From: Fasciolopsis buskii
Taxonomy: Eukaryota; Platyhelminthes; Trematoda; Plagiorchiida; Fasciolidae
DNA length: 64,000 nucleotides
Direction of reading: 5' to 3'
Assembly: GCA_008360955.1 (NCBI GenBank)
Contig: LUCM01005952.1
Span: 190,276-254,275, forward strand
The translations under genes and the position numbers were made by a program. Below are positions 35,960 to 48,529 of this stretch, one piece after another. Within the stretch, counting starts at the first letter, position 1, and each line of letters begins with the position of its first letter. The notes under the pieces were generated by a model that was not told the DNA's origin, searched no databases, and saw nothing but the letters and a program-made list of their open reading frames with translations.

Positions 35960-38850
35960 AACAGCCAGGCCAGAGCTTTTTGGACTGCCATGATTAACCA
36001 CTCGTTATTACTGATAGACAAGTCGTATTCAGCGGATCAGCTTTTGGCGCGGTCCACTGCCGTTCACAGTTTTCTTGCTTTGGAGCTCTAGATTGTGGCA
36101 TCATCTTATGTTGCCATGTCCAATGAGATAATTTTAGGGCGGCCATTACTGAGAGCTATGAACATGATTGTGACTGAGATAGAACCATGGGGAACTCAGG
36201 CACGATCGGATGTCTGTTTGAAAGGACACGGACCCGCCGTGACTTTAAACTTCTGCTCTCGGGGAGAATTATAGAGAAGCACAGGCATTAAAAGACTCAA
36301 TAATAATGCTGGCATATATATTGAAAACACCTAGAGAGACTTCGTTGCTTTCATGATCAACTGTCAGAAGAAGGGCGCAAGTTATTAAGAGTAAAATGGT
36401 CTAAACAGGGGGTAACGACCATGCTTTCCAGTCTTTGTCTAGGTGAAGTCAGTCACCGATTCGCAGTGCAATTTGCGCAAAAATAGGCTTTCACGTACCG
36501 TATAGCACTTCAAAACCTCAAAGCAACGCTTAATTCAATTTTATGTGGAACCTAAGACAGGGCAAGATCGCTCCGCAAATTATGAGGTAATATTATTGAG
36601 TTTGAAGTTCTGTACAAAACAGCTATAACTCTGACAGTGGGCCTCATTCATTATGCAGCCAAAAGGTAGTGAAAAAACACACAAATCTGCTTGAAATGTT
36701 TACTTCATTGAGGAGAATAAATAAACAGTAACTGTCCCGTGGTTCGAGCAAATACAAGAGGTTATACACGCTTGATCATGTCCAACGCTTGCCTGAGCGC
36801 GGCAGCGAAAAATCAACGCAAATGAACGGAACGTCTAAAGTTGGCCATGTGAGCGATAAACCGAAAGTGGACCGAAACATAACAAGCCGCCCCAATTCGA
36901 ATGAATGGTGACTGCACCAAATATCCCTATAATACTCTCAAATAAAAAGCACAGGGAGGAAACAACGACGGGTAATGCATCCAGCCGTAAACAAACAGCG
37001 GCCAAAATCAGTGTCATTAAGGGCAAGTTGGGTGAGAAGAGTTTGATAACAAGGAAGGAAAGATAATAAGAGGGGAGAGTAATTTTCAACCAATAGAGAT
37101 GTTACGCGGAGGAACAAGATACTGAATTTGCATCGATTTCAACATTTTCCTGGAGCAAGCACAGGTAACATCCTCCACAAAACAAGGCATAAATAGGTAC
37201 TAATCGTGCGTTTCACAGGAGCAAATTTCAATTGCAGGGCCACGGCGAAGTTAGAGTGGCTGCCGACGATGGCAGAATTAACAAGTTTGCTTATTGCATA
37301 CGAAATTTGACTCGTGGCAAAATTTCAATATTTTCCACAAATACGAGACGAGTCGCTGTCAAATTTTGACATGGTAGCTAAAATGAAGAAGAGACAGTCA
37401 ATGTGCACTCGCTGTCAAAAAGTAGATGGAAAGATTCCAGCATTTTACCCAAGCCAAAAGTAATTTGTTGGTTAAAGGAGGAACAGACTAATCGTAAGCA
37501 ATGACCATATGCAGTTATTTGAGGACTTGGAGAAAAGATACTTCGCCGTATGAAAGAATGCATGGTTGCGTTGAATAATGTATCCGGCGCTGGTAAGAGA
37601 AGATAACCTTTGGTTTCCTCATCGCGCATTACGGTTCAACCTGGTGGTAGTTGCTGGAGCGAGTGACCTTGGGGGTCAGTGGGGTAAATTGACGACGGTA
37701 TTCAAAATAAAGTGGCCATAAATGTGGTATGCTTTTTGGACACGGTCCGAAAGCTTCAAAAGAAAAGCCATGTAGCTATCAGTAATAAAACTTATGATAA
37801 CGAAGTTATATAGCTTGAAATGTGCCGAGATGCAAGCAGAGCGTATGATTACAGATGACATTGGGTGGAAAGTGTAAGTACAGGTCAATAGCTTCAGGGA
37901 CAGAGTAATTTTGAGAAAAGTAACGGGAAAATCCGGGCTGCAAATTAGATCGCAGTGCTTAACGGCGCGAAATGTTTGAAAGAAGTGTCACTGGAATACT
38001 ACCAGTGGCCCCGTTTGTCGTATGCCATTTATGACCCATCAGGTCTATAGCAACGGGATAACAAAAATATTTATAAAGAAATATTACCAAGTCATATTTT
38101 GGCTAAAAAGGAACCGGACTGGGTGGATTAGCAAGTCAGGTCATGGAGAACATTGCCGTTGGTTCGACTAGCGTAGGAATCGTTTAGAAGTGGGATGGGT
38201 TAATCAAGTTTTGCAAATTAAAAAATGATCAGTGGTCAAGGAAGGCAATAAAAGATAAAATTTCGGGCAAGTATCGGAAAAGTAATTGACAGTATAAAGG
38301 ATATTCCAGCAAGAGAAACGGGTTTCGACAGCGAAAAGAACACGTTTGGTGGAAATATCAGTGACGCTTTCACCAGTTAAATCTCATTTTCCCCTGATTG
38401 AATAAAAATGAGACAGAATCGGCGATCGGAGGTAACATATTTGGACTGAAGTTGGTGGAAAAGAAAAGCCACCATGTGAAAGGAAAGGCATGTTTACGTA
38501 GCAGCTTAGTATTTGACATTAATACTTGAAATGCGACAGGAAGAGCTAGTGTTGCTGGCACAATGCGGAGACCATTGTGGTATTAAAAGTCAACAAAGTC
38601 AGTGGTAAGGTTCAGCAGGAGCATATTTTTACCTTGGTATTCTGTTTAGGCTTTTAAGATCTAGGGCCAGGAAACAGAAGACATGCCTATACGAGGAATT
38701 CTGAGGTATTCATGACAATAACAAATCTTCATTTTTAGTATTCAAACAAGTATTAGGGGGACTAAATTGTGGAACGTAAGAAAAGGCAGGGCTAACAGCT
38801 TGGGAAGCGTAACACCAGTGAACGTTTCACAATGTGGCACGGACAAGAAA
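35960..38850. other. Unassigned purine-rich region
   Basis: No recognisable gene in about 2.9 kb. The plus strand is clearly rich in A and G, for example 36,840-37,090 and 38,200-38,480. Minus-strand open stretches such as 37,089-36,835 and 37,629-37,378 give hydrophobic, leucine- and serine-rich text, as expected from reading pyrimidine-rich DNA. I do not call them genes. Confidence 0.4.
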
Positions 38851-40050
38851 GATAATAGTAATAATTGTGTGCATTTATCGACATCCGAGTGGCGTGCGCA
38901 AGACAAGATCAAATTTACGAAAAGATGGCGCAGTGCACAAGGAAAACAAAATTCCATTCGTGAAGATGCAGTGTGCCTGTGGTCTCGTGAGCATAACTTG
39001 ACACATCATAGGCTAAACGCGAGCTTTCGAGCTTTTAAATCAACGCTAGATTTTCCTTCTCCAGGACTTCCTGGGGCTGATTATCAGTCGCACACTGTGA
39101 GTCAATCCATGTTTAATTGCAACAAAGGTGTGCTTCGCCGGCGCAAAATTTAGCTGAGAAGCTATTTCGGACGTTGCTATATGATCGGGTTCCTCAAAAA
39201 ACAAGAGAGTTATATGGTGCACACGAAGATCAAAATTGATGTAATAACGGAATGGAGATGAGTGAAAACAACACTAATATCATATGAATTGAATAAAGGA
39301 TGGTAATTAACAACATTAAAGAGTCAAAATGATGCTAAAGATGAAAAAGCGGGAAACCTTCAAGGTCGCATCAGACTATTTACGGGACGAAATCATATGA
39401 AGAATTGTGGAAGGGGAGACTATAAAACTCACAAGAAGGGTCACTGGGTGTACGCGGTTGGGAGCGAACTGTGATGAGTGCCACGAAGAAAACGAGTACG
39501 TATAAGATTTACAATCAATCTTTAAATACACTTGCCATGAATGACCTGTTTGTCGTCCTTGTTTTGTGTCGGAGGTTTTGGTGTTCCATGGCTGCATGGG
39601 TCTGGAATTTCGGGGATTGCGCGGCATTTCAGTGGTGTTAGCAACAATGTTTTGGCCAGTCGTAATGGCTCAGCTGATGTGAGGCACCCGGGGCTTGGCT
39701 TACTTTAAGATTACGCAGCCCGGTACTGGAACAACAGATCTGAATAGCAGCTTCCTAACGGAGATAGGCATCCAGCGCATAGAATGGAGTGGAGCTTTCT
39801 GCGAGAGTTCGCGCTGCACCTGTGGTCATTGGCGAGCATGGATAAGAGCCGGTGAGGAAGCAGCTTGGAATTTGTCCCCGCTGGTTTTAAGGTGGGCGAA
39901 CAAAAAATGGAAACATCGATAACCGTCAGTCTTTTTAGGACGATTACAGGGTATATACTTCTGCTCTGAAATACGCACGAAGGAGAGTTTCGGTGACGGC
40001 ACGTGTGCAGTTTACCCTGCCTGCATCTCTCCCTAGGGCGTATGTGGTTC
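38851..40050 (-). mobile_element. Family C retrotransposon 3' untranslated region with tail
   Basis: In the minus-strand sense this runs from about 40,050 down to the tail at 38,865-38,851. It is homologous along its whole length to 10,300-11,461 on the plus strand. Shared blocks include AACAATGTTTTGGCCAGTCG, GACGAAATCATATGAAGAAT and GAGTCAATCCA (plus-strand reading here). It follows directly the RT C-terminal block of the same strand at 40.2-40.4 kb, so it is that element's 3' UTR. The end carries the degenerate stem ACTCG-GATGT-CGATA (38,890-38,876) and an ATT-like run. The conserved length (about 1.1 kb) is long for a 3' UTR. Some frame conservation (TFAESSTP-YDAL versus TLAESSTPFYAL) hints that part was once coding. 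Confidence 0.7.
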
Positions 40051-40219
40051 ATTTAGCCCTAGGCCTCAAGACGTCCATTTTATTTTCACATGCATGTGAC
40101 GGCGTCTATTTCTTTATTCATTTTTAAAAGGAATAGGTTATAGGTAGTAGCTGCTGCAGTTTCAGAAACGACCTCGTTTGTAAACTTAAGTTCACTGCCA
40201 ACCATTGATTTAGGAGTCA

Positions 40220-41570
40220 GAGCCTGCCTCAATGCATCACAAGTTGTAAAATCAAGTGAGGAATTCGGAAGTTTATTTCATGTTACAGATCCTGGAAAAT
40301 TCTTAGAATTTGGGATTAGGCTGCAGAGATCTAGGCGGCTAACGACATGCGGAAAGAAAGAAGGTAGCTCACGATGTTCTGTAGAGGTTAGACTATGACA
40401 ACAGCTTGTGGAGAAAGCAAACATAGACTTCATGTGACCTAACCAGAGAGGCCGTAGGTTTAAAACGATGCATCTTTTTTGATGTCACTATTCTGAACCA
40501 AGAATAGGCCTAATAAATGTGCGCTGGACATTTTCTGAGCTTTTCCGTCAGATTTATAAGCTTCATTAAAATGAATGAGGCAGTACAATAAACAATATCC
40601 AGATTAGAAAATGTAGGACAGGATTCCAGATTTCTGATGCAAATCAGGTCAGTCTAATAATCTTGTAGATTTTCAAACAACAACTTCGGATAGCACGTTC
40701 TCTTAGAATTTGAAGGTTCAAGATTAGAGCAAATCAAGATCGCTTGCTGAAGGATCAATTAAAATTGGAGAATTGTTGTTCACGATATATTTGGGAGAAG
40801 TATGTAATCCAGATGCAAGGAACTGTCATTTCTTATCGTCGAATTTCGTATTCCGCTAGCTGCAACAATTTTGAAGGTTTCATAGTTCCTACTAAATATT
40901 CAAATTATCGTTCTCTAGAATGGCTGAGGGAAATTCAAAAACAATTTCAGTGTCATCTGCGAACATCAACGAATCCCTATTGCACAATATATGCACTATA
41001 TCGTTGACTTTTATCAGGAATGAGAGACGCCCAAGCACATTTTTCCAGATCAATCCGCCAGTAACCGGGAGGTTTTGGAAATCACCCGTTTGGTAAAGAG
41101 CAAATAATCCTTCTTTGACGGATAAAAATGAAACCATTTCAAAAGAGGGTCGCCTAATCGGTAGGCGGACCAGTCGGTGAGAACCAAGCGAGGATCACGA
41201 TAAAAGCCCCAGCTCAATTCAGAAATAAAACGATGAAACTCTTCCTGTCGCGAGCATCCGTGAATACCGAGTTAAAACAATCGAGCTGATGGGAAGTAAT
41301 CGAAGGCACTTCAAAAACGTCCAGTTGACTTCTATGACATCACGTGACAGACAATACTCCAGCAGACGTTTCTTAACCGGCCGCTCAAATATTATGCAGA
41401 TTATCGGGGTACGGTTATCGGAAAGAAACTTTTGCGGCTCATGGATAGGGAAAATTTGTGCAGTGAGGCAATAGCAGATGTTTTCGAATGAGGTGAGAAA
41501 ATGCTGCATTTTAACGATTAGTTGTAAACACTTGTTATTAAAACAGGGAAACTGGCTCCGTCCCACGTGA
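40220..41570 (-). mobile_element. Family C CR1/jockey-like RT remnant
   Basis: Minus-strand motifs: FERPVKKRLLEYCLSRDVIE at about 41,400 (fingers). SSIVLTRYSRMLATGRVSSF follows near 41,270. Then VLGRLSFLIKVNDIVHILCN and RDSLMFADDTEIVFE at about 41,050-40,930, with an intact FADD box at 40,963-40,952. The C-terminal block SFFPHVVSRLDLCSLIPNSK and NKLPNS lies near 40,380-40,270. The text from LSFL to LENDNLNI is one open frame, but stops interrupt both sides. A 147-codon minus-strand open stretch at 42,046-41,603 lies upstream where the EN-RT linker should be; I cannot match it to one. The element continues 3' into the 1.1-kb UTR. Confidence 0.75.
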
Positions 41571-42049
41571 TTACTTAAATGAGAATATCGTCATGATCGG
41601 GCTCAACCGGCGGCGCAAAACCAAGCATATTTTGATCTCTTCGGATCATGAAGCTGTTGTGCATTGTGAATGTTCTCGGTGACAACAAGCATTTTACCAA
41701 AAAGCAGGTGCAATGGAATAAACAAAGAATATCTATTGCTTTTGCATTGTGGAGAAAGGTTTCCAACTATTCTTACTGGGACTTTAGGAACGCAACTCAC
41801 AGGATTCACGTATAAACTCACCCGGTTAGCATTCAGACAAAATATGGAGTACAGTACAGCAGCTGCAGTGTGAGGTCCATGACTAAGAAAGGACTGGCTT
41901 CTGTTAGAAAAAATATGCGCCAAGCATAGTGAGGGAAGGGATGCTAAAGTGTTCAGCAGAATAACTATGGGCTTTAGCAACGAAATTTCGGGATACAACG
42001 TTATGGTCGCTACCCCTGAAATGGCTAAGCTCATTAGACGTACCATTCG

Positions 42050-43590
42050 ATAGGCCTATGGCAAAAATCGTCAAATATGTTGTTTAGCCGTGTGGATCAG
42101 GTGATAATGCGTCCACGTTTCACTGCAGACACGGTAAACAAGACTGCGCAAGTATTTCGGGGCCATGAGAGAATTCCAAATACTACTAGGGGTGTTGGAT
42201 TCCCAGCCAATTAGCTAATATTCAATGGGTAATTAAGAAGGACGGTAACTGGAGCGAAATCGGAGGTAGAGGGGCTGGTCGGCCTGTGCGTGTGATTAAT
42301 GGACCACTTGGTCAGTTGCATGACTGCTCACGTTAAATCCTTGATATACTGGCGAATGTTAGTCATATGACTGCTTATGGGATGTTCTGTTTGCGCAAGC
42401 TAGACATCTTCCCTCTCGAGTGGGCCTAATTTTGCGAACCGCACTGTAGCCGACTAAAGTACAGAAAGCAGAAGAAGCTGAACTTGGTAGGCTGGCCGCA
42501 GTTGAGAAGATATTGCAAGAGCAAAACGAGAGAATGCGGTTACGCACGGGGCAAAATGTGTTTAGAATTGACCGGAATTTAATACAAAGGATGGACGGCT
42601 TTGGGGAATTGACAATGAGAAGGAACTAAGAATAATTACAAAATGGTGTGTCTTCACTGGGGCAAGGATGTTGTCAGGTGGCGCCGGCCGCTAGTCGCGG
42701 GACTCGGCAGAGACGGCATGCAGAAGAGCGGTGACTAACCTGCACAGGTGGGATGTTATGGATGCTCATGCGATACTTTTGACCGTTCAGCACTCTGGGC
42801 GAACTAGAATACGCAAAGGCATAGATTTATGTCATAGAATTCACTGTTGAGAATGGGATTAGGGAATGATGGATGTGTAGCGGGGAACTAGAGATTGGCT
42901 GAAGACCGGTACTATGATTTTGATGTGCGACGAACCTCTTGGTGGGGTAAAAGGTGGTATATAATGAAGTCCGTGGTGCAATAAGAAGTACATTAAGATA
43001 CCTGTTATTGCGGACCCAAGTTGGGAAGGGGGCTGAGTGAGAAATCAAGAAAACCTGTTCGTTGAGCAGGGGTTTATTTTGCAGGCATGTTGGCTTGGAG
43101 ATGGGTGCATGGAGACGAAGTTCCATTGTGTCACGGGAGGCAATTGACATGGCTGATGTGCATGCCGAGATAAGAATGTAGGCTGTGGTGTAACTTGTGA
43201 TGGGAGGCTCATGCTAGGCAGAGGGCTGCGATTGATATATTAAAGGTAAGCGAGTCCAGTAGCAAGACGCGGAGTTGGCAAACCGTGAATCAGATTAAAA
43301 GTGTGAGCAGGCCCCAGAATTTATAAGTTCGATGCAACCGCCATGTACCAGGGATGATCTTAGGCCGTGCTCTCCAAGGTCGCAGGTCAACACCGGGTAT
43401 GGGTGGTGACCTGCAATGGGCACAGACCCTACCCTGCTCACAACAGTAGAGTGAGTGGGATCTGATTCAGTGTACGGATGGCTCTTGGGGGGGCTTTAGA
43501 GAGTCTAACTTCAGTCTCCGGGAGACTTCTAGTAGAAGTCAGTTCTGAGGCAGTAGAACTAAGTTAAACGACAAAATGATTGGAGCTCTT
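42050..43590. other. Unassigned region
   Basis: No recognised gene. A 107-codon minus-strand stretch at 43,150-42,827 shows no motif. The plus strand is G- and A-rich, in line with the neighbouring segments. Confidence 0.4.
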
Positions 43591-43593
43591 TAC

Positions 43594-43814
43594 AGATATA
43601 AGAATCGCATTTCAAGCGGCGGAGGCGGAGGTACGGGAGGTTTGACCCCAAGGGGACCTATCACAGATATCCCAAGCGTTTGTGATAAACTGGAGACGGC
43701 TGGTTTCGGCAATGATAAAATGGCTCTGCTGGCTGCTCCGATTTCTGAAGTAGCAGCAGTCACTGACAAGGGGCTGAGAATTATACCACCAGAGCTGAAG
43801 GTTACGGGGAACGC
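43594..43814 (-). CDS. Candidate host exon, proline-rich, unknown product
   Basis: A 221-nt open segment on the minus strand has good splice context. The acceptor has a pyrimidine run (CTCATTCTTCACTTCAG before GCGTTCCCC, exon start 43,814), and the donor is TATCT followed by GTAAAG (exon end 43,594). It encodes AFPVTFSSGGIILSPLSVTA, then IGAASRAILSLPKPAVSSLS and GPLGVKPPVPPPPPLEMRF. The polyproline run resembles linker sequence in many eukaryotic proteins and gives no function. No transposon motif is present. Nothing here proves transcription, and the opposite strand is also open over the same stretch (80 codons). Confidence 0.35.
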
Positions 43815-43819
43815 CTGAA

Positions 43820-45540
43820 GTGAAGAATGAGCGTTAAAGGCATTAAGGTCCGCCAACAAAAAAGCGAGTCAGAAGGGACAAGTGCAGGTTGCTGTGAGGC
43901 CCTGGTAGGCCTGTAATGAACAGCAGCCATCGGAATAGAAGCCACTCTACTGCCAGTCTGATAACTATCGCTTTTATTTACACGACCGACTTCTTTTGAA
44001 AGTGAAAGTCATAAGATAAACTCTTTCAATTTGCAAAATGTATAAGCGATAATGGCGTGCTGGTGGGATGAGAAATTCTTGAAAATTAATTCACTCGATA
44101 ACTGGAATAGGACTGAAAATAATTGGCCAATAACCATTTCTATAGCCTAAAAAAGAGGAAAGCAGTGTGAGCCGTATTGCCAGCAATAAGAATAATACGC
44201 TGGACGGTAGAAAGAAGAGCGTGGTACGAGAGATCGAAAGTGAATGTTTTAGCGTTGCTAACACATTTGTGTTAACCACTTGTAGCGGAGCCAAATATCT
44301 GCAGTGCCACAAAAGGTGGCCGATCGTCATTACTTAACGACTCAGTTAGGCCAGTCAAAAGGACGTTATTTCTTCGACCACTTGTACTACCGATTTTAGT
44401 TTCTATATTGTCTGCAAAATATTTTTAGGTTTACTGTTGACCAAGACAAATAAGTTTACCGGAGCCACTGAGCAAAGGTTTGAGGTCCAGGTCACCTTAG
44501 CTTGGCTTCTGAACCCTGATTTCACAGTGGGAATATCTCGTTTGTCTTGACAAAATTGCAGAATATACAAAGCCGCACTGCATAACGGGGTAACTGGGGG
44601 TCCCAGGTTGAAGTACACTGCCGTCTTACAGTGATATGCTAATAACTAGATGCTTTCAGCTGTTGAACTGTTTTCGTGGTTGACCGATTCCAGCGGGTTG
44701 GAGTAAATAAACCTACAAGTTCCCGATGTCTACCAAGCGTTAGCAACTTAAATGCCGAATGTTAGGGAATCTGGCAAAGAATCCAAGAATCAAAAAGCGT
44801 GAGTGATTCGAACATCTCCCGTTAGTAATAAAAGTGAAAAGGTATGTAAAATAAGGCTAATGGGCTAACCATATTCTCTGTTGAAAATGTTCGGATGCCG
44901 GTATCGAGATACTTGGGGTATATAAGTCGCAAGGTAAAACAGCAGCCTGTGATTTACTGATGGTCTTAGGTGTGGTAATTTGTCCCGAATACTGGGCTCA
45001 AATAACGAGGTAACTTGGTAGGTTTTTAATGTCTCTGAAATTGATAGAAAACCGGAACAACATGACGTAGATAAGGATTAAATACTGGATAGGCCCCGGG
45101 AGACATTAGATTAGGCTACGAAGCCGAGTAACCATGCTTACTAATGGGTTCCACATTCAATTCGCAAAGAAAGAGGTCTTTCACCGGGCTTGAACTCTTA
45201 GTTGTTTGATCTGGGATGTTGCCAATAAGCTCTAGGCGTGCAACGAGAGAACCAAATTAAAATTTAATTACCGCCAAGTTTTGCTATCAGATGAAGTGTC
45301 CTGTCCATTATTTTAAGCTAAATTTGAATGTCCAGTCGGAAAACAGTTTCATTATCAACCAATAACAGCAACCATGAAGTACAGTAGGGCAGTATCCAAA
45401 AATAGGATGTATAAAGCTTGATTAAAAGGATATAAATAAGCACTGAACACCGCAGACACATAAATAACTAAAAATTCACAAAAGCATGAAACCCTGGTGT
45501 AATGCAGCTAGGAAGATTTGTCCACTGGCAGCGTGTCAAA
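43820..45540. other. Unassigned region
   Basis: No recognised gene. Minus-strand open stretches at 44,330-44,091 and 44,618-44,403 have no known motif, and no repeats or RNA genes were seen. Confidence 0.4.
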
Positions 45541-45639
45541 GACGGGCATAGCCACAATGGGCTCCGTTTTCCAAGACTTGCTGGACGTGGCTTTCCCAAT
45601 CAAGAATTCTGCCTTAAGAATTCGAGTGCTCCTCGATCA

Positions 45640-46160
45640 GATTACCTTGTGGACCAGATAAAGCTATTCCGGTAGATGTAGGCTACCTCAACCGCAGCCT
45701 GCTTTCAACTCGGTGCGTAGTCAGCCCTTGCTGATAAAGCTGAAAGTCAAGTTGGCAGGTAAATTCTAAAGCGGCACGTCATTTTAAGTCTAAGTAGGTG
45801 CTAGTTGGGACAAAGGACTAATCATATGTGGAGTATCCCAGGGCCCGGTTCCCCAACCAATTTTGTTTTTGCTGTCGTTGATGGATTTACCTACGACAAC
45901 GCAGTCTCTTAACTCCTCTGCGGACGACATGATTGTAATTAGACCCGCTGGACAAGGTGCTCAAATTGATGTTATCGCATTGGTATTAAACTGGACAAAA
46001 CCAAAAGATCTAGCATTTACCGCAGGAAAACGCCATCTGCTTTCAAGGAATCCAGATGCCATTGCGTACATGCGGAGATGGTTTCTGCACAGCAAATTCA
46101 GCAAGGAAGACGGCGGACCTTGGAATCAAATTTACATTAAGTTTTCGGTGAGATAGTCTG
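45640..46160 (+). mobile_element. Non-LTR retrotransposon RT palm remnant
   Basis: Plus strand: KAIPVDVGYLNRSLLSTRCV at about 45,660-45,720 corresponds to motif A (VDVxYLDFSKAFDSV), with the aspartates lost. CGVSQGPVPQPILFLLSLMD at about 45,830-45,890 is motif B, SGVPQGSVLGP-LFLLYIND. LNSSADDMIVIRP follows, with the catalytic ADD intact at 45,920-45,928. VLNWTKPKDLAFTAGKRHLL at about 45,985-46,044 is the thumb block, LV-W--PN-LAFN--KC-LL. Motifs B, C and thumb lie in one open frame of 97 codons. Motif A is in another frame, with stops between. Sequence to 46,360 has no clear C-terminal block. Confidence 0.7.
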
Positions 46161-46379
46161 TATGCTGCGGCTGCAACAGAAGCCACAGGAAAGCATTTTA
46201 GACTGAGGTCGGTTCCGTCATGCCGCAATGAAAGGAGTTTTGTCCGTCTGTGGAAGACTGTTCTTAGGCTCCACTTAAGTTCACGCGCCCAGACAAAGTC
46301 CCCTTTCATTTTGGTTACTAAAGGCTGTTTGTTAATGGCCCCAGAACTGCTTACATGCATGACTGAAGATCACAGGCGG

Positions 46380-48235
46380 AATATCTGTGATAAAAGACCA
46401 GCTGATTCGGACTTGTTCTCAATTGAGCGTCAAACGGTTCCGTGAATCTAAATGAGACGTTCAAATCCGCGAAGGCCTAATCGGAATTCGCCTTAAGACC
46501 CTTTATCAGTAGGAGCCTTGACATCAGAGCTAGAAAGGCGGGAATAAGTTGACCCCGCCCGGGTGCATTTTTGAGAAAGCTCCGTTGGTTATTCCGGCAA
46601 AATCCGGGAGAATCGCATCATATCGAAACGCCAATTGCAAGTGCCCTGTTTTTTTGGGCGCGTCAACGGCCAATAGCGTTTGGAACAATGTTAATCTGTG
46701 CCTGGAGCAAGGGACAGATTTGGCCAGAAAATGCCACTGATGAACTTACTTGTTGCGCTGATCCGATAGGAGACTGACTGGAAGGCCCAGAGTAAACACC
46801 AAAAATGGACTGATTGGTGGGGCAGATCTAACAGCCTCCGCCAGGAGTGGGTTAGTTCCAACGGTCAAGAACAGCAAAAAATAGAAAATTGATGTAAATT
46901 GGAGAAATTTCATTGGGGACAAATAAAATGAGGACCACAACTGGTCATGCGCTTACTATGTATTCTGATTCTGATGCGCTGCATATCAAGATGGCGAGTG
47001 CCTAGTTGCATACACGTACGCACGCTCCGATCTCCGGTTCCCGGTCCACTACTGGCCGTGAGCAGATATGGGCAGCGGAAATCATAAAGAGTTTTAGAAC
47101 AGGAAAAAAGTAAAAATATGGCTTCTTCAAATATACGGCTGTGTGCCTGCCAAATTGTTGATCAAACGACGCTGGCAGGGAGGCCAGGCGGAGAAGTGTC
47201 AGCTCGGCAAGATGAAGTCATCGAACTTGGTTTTCTTATACGTGCTTGTATTTCATCATAGGAGCGGCTGCCCAGTGGTAATAAGGAGGTGGATAAAAAA
47301 CAAAGTCAATCATTCCGGGATTCCTAATGCATACCTCGGTTCGATAGCATTTGACCTAGTTCGTGTTTGGTGTAAGGATGAACAGTCAATGCAACAAATT
47401 TATGTGGACGAAATAAGGAGCGGAAGATCGACTGAAACAGTGAACGACAGAGGTTGGAGATTGATAGACAGATGAAAGTCGATGAGTTGGCACTGATAAT
47501 ACGTATATATATGCTGGACAAGAACAGATAGAATAAGAACGTGTAAATTGTTCACATGGCATGTTTGAGGTGGCTTCCAACAAAACTTAGAAGGGGTGAA
47601 AGTGATTATAAACAATAACTCTTGCTGTAAAGCGAACGCCCAGTCGTTTGCGTGTGCGCATATGCGTGTGTAGAATCTGACTTAGGCAGTGGGTGAAACA
47701 CAAAGATTTATAGACATTATACTGAACCATATTGATCAGAGTAATCGATTAAAGAAGAGCAGTAATCGATAATTGCTTACGTTGAGTAGAATAAATGGAT
47801 AGCTGGCCTTTTGCTTGATTAATGTCTATGGATGAAACAAACATGGTTGCATGAGTGATGTTTGTACAAGAGTAACCAAGATTATCATCGTATCTGACAG
47901 CAGAAGATCATAACGCCGGGATTCGGAAAACAACCACAGGACAGTAGAAATAAGGACTTCGACAGTGTGGACGTTGACATTTGAGTGAGATTGTGCTAAT
48001 GAGAGAATGTCACCTTTTCTGAGTAGGTGGACGAATGAGTGAGTGGCCACGCTGTGCTATTAATCTCACTGGTTCGCCTCATCTTGTCGTAGATTCGGCA
48101 ACATGTCCACTTTGTTGGGTACTGTACAAGAAATTTCACCCATTGAGTTGATCAGTTCGTTCTCACTCTCTTCTACATCATCTGCATCAGCCCCATCCCG
48201 GTCCCCGATTCCTTCAGTTTCCAATCCCTACATTG
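46380..48235. other. Unassigned region
   Basis: No recognised transposon or RNA gene. Purine-rich stretches dominate the plus strand from about 47,100. A possible minus-strand continuation of the 48.2-kb exon (acidic text GADADDVEESENELINSMGE, 48,230-48,070) ends at a stop near 48,069; it is only tentatively coding. Confidence 0.35.
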
Positions 48236-48239
48236 AATT

Positions 48240-48527
48240 ATAAGCTACAACTGTTATCGGGCAGCGTGTCCGTGCGGTCTCGTCCCACTTCGGCTCGTCC
48301 TCTTTTTTAGCTCCTTCCACAAGGAAGATACGGTGTGCGAGCACTGTCTTCAGGTCTAGACCATCAGCACCTTTGAGTGCTCGAGTGCGTCGTTTGGCCT
48401 TGAATTCTTCTCGTTTACGATGTTCTTCTGGGGACAGCTTTTCCTCAGTCTCGTCCGGAGCAATTGGCAGGTGTTGTTGAATGAGAGGAGGAGTAACTAC
48501 AGGTTCTTCAGTTATATCAACCAAAAT
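48240..48527 (-). CDS. Candidate host exon, weakly PP1 inhibitor-2-like
   Basis: An open minus-strand segment follows a good acceptor (TTATTTTCTAACAG before ATTTTGGTTG, exon start 48,527). It encodes VDITEEPVVTPPLIQQHLPI, then DETEEKLSPEEHRKREEFKA, KRRTRALKGADGLDLKTVLA and HRIFLVEGAKKEDEPKWDE. Protein phosphatase 1 inhibitor-2 carries LSPEE-REK-R-FE-KRK-HYNEG-N-KLARQLI before an acidic C-terminus. The spacing here is similar, but the HYNE core is absent. The frame stops at about 48,240. After that stop a second open stretch with DADDVEESENE could be a following exon, but I found no good donor in phase. The peptide is unlike the transposon text, and charged-residue use suggests a real protein. 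Upstream exons (KGILK, KWDE motifs) were not found. Confidence 0.4.
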
Positions 48528-48529
48528 CT

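Noticed and set aside
41603..42046. 147-codon minus-strand open frame upstream of the family C RT
   Set aside because: Position fits an EN-RT linker, but I could match no linker or EN motif, so no separate gene is claimed.
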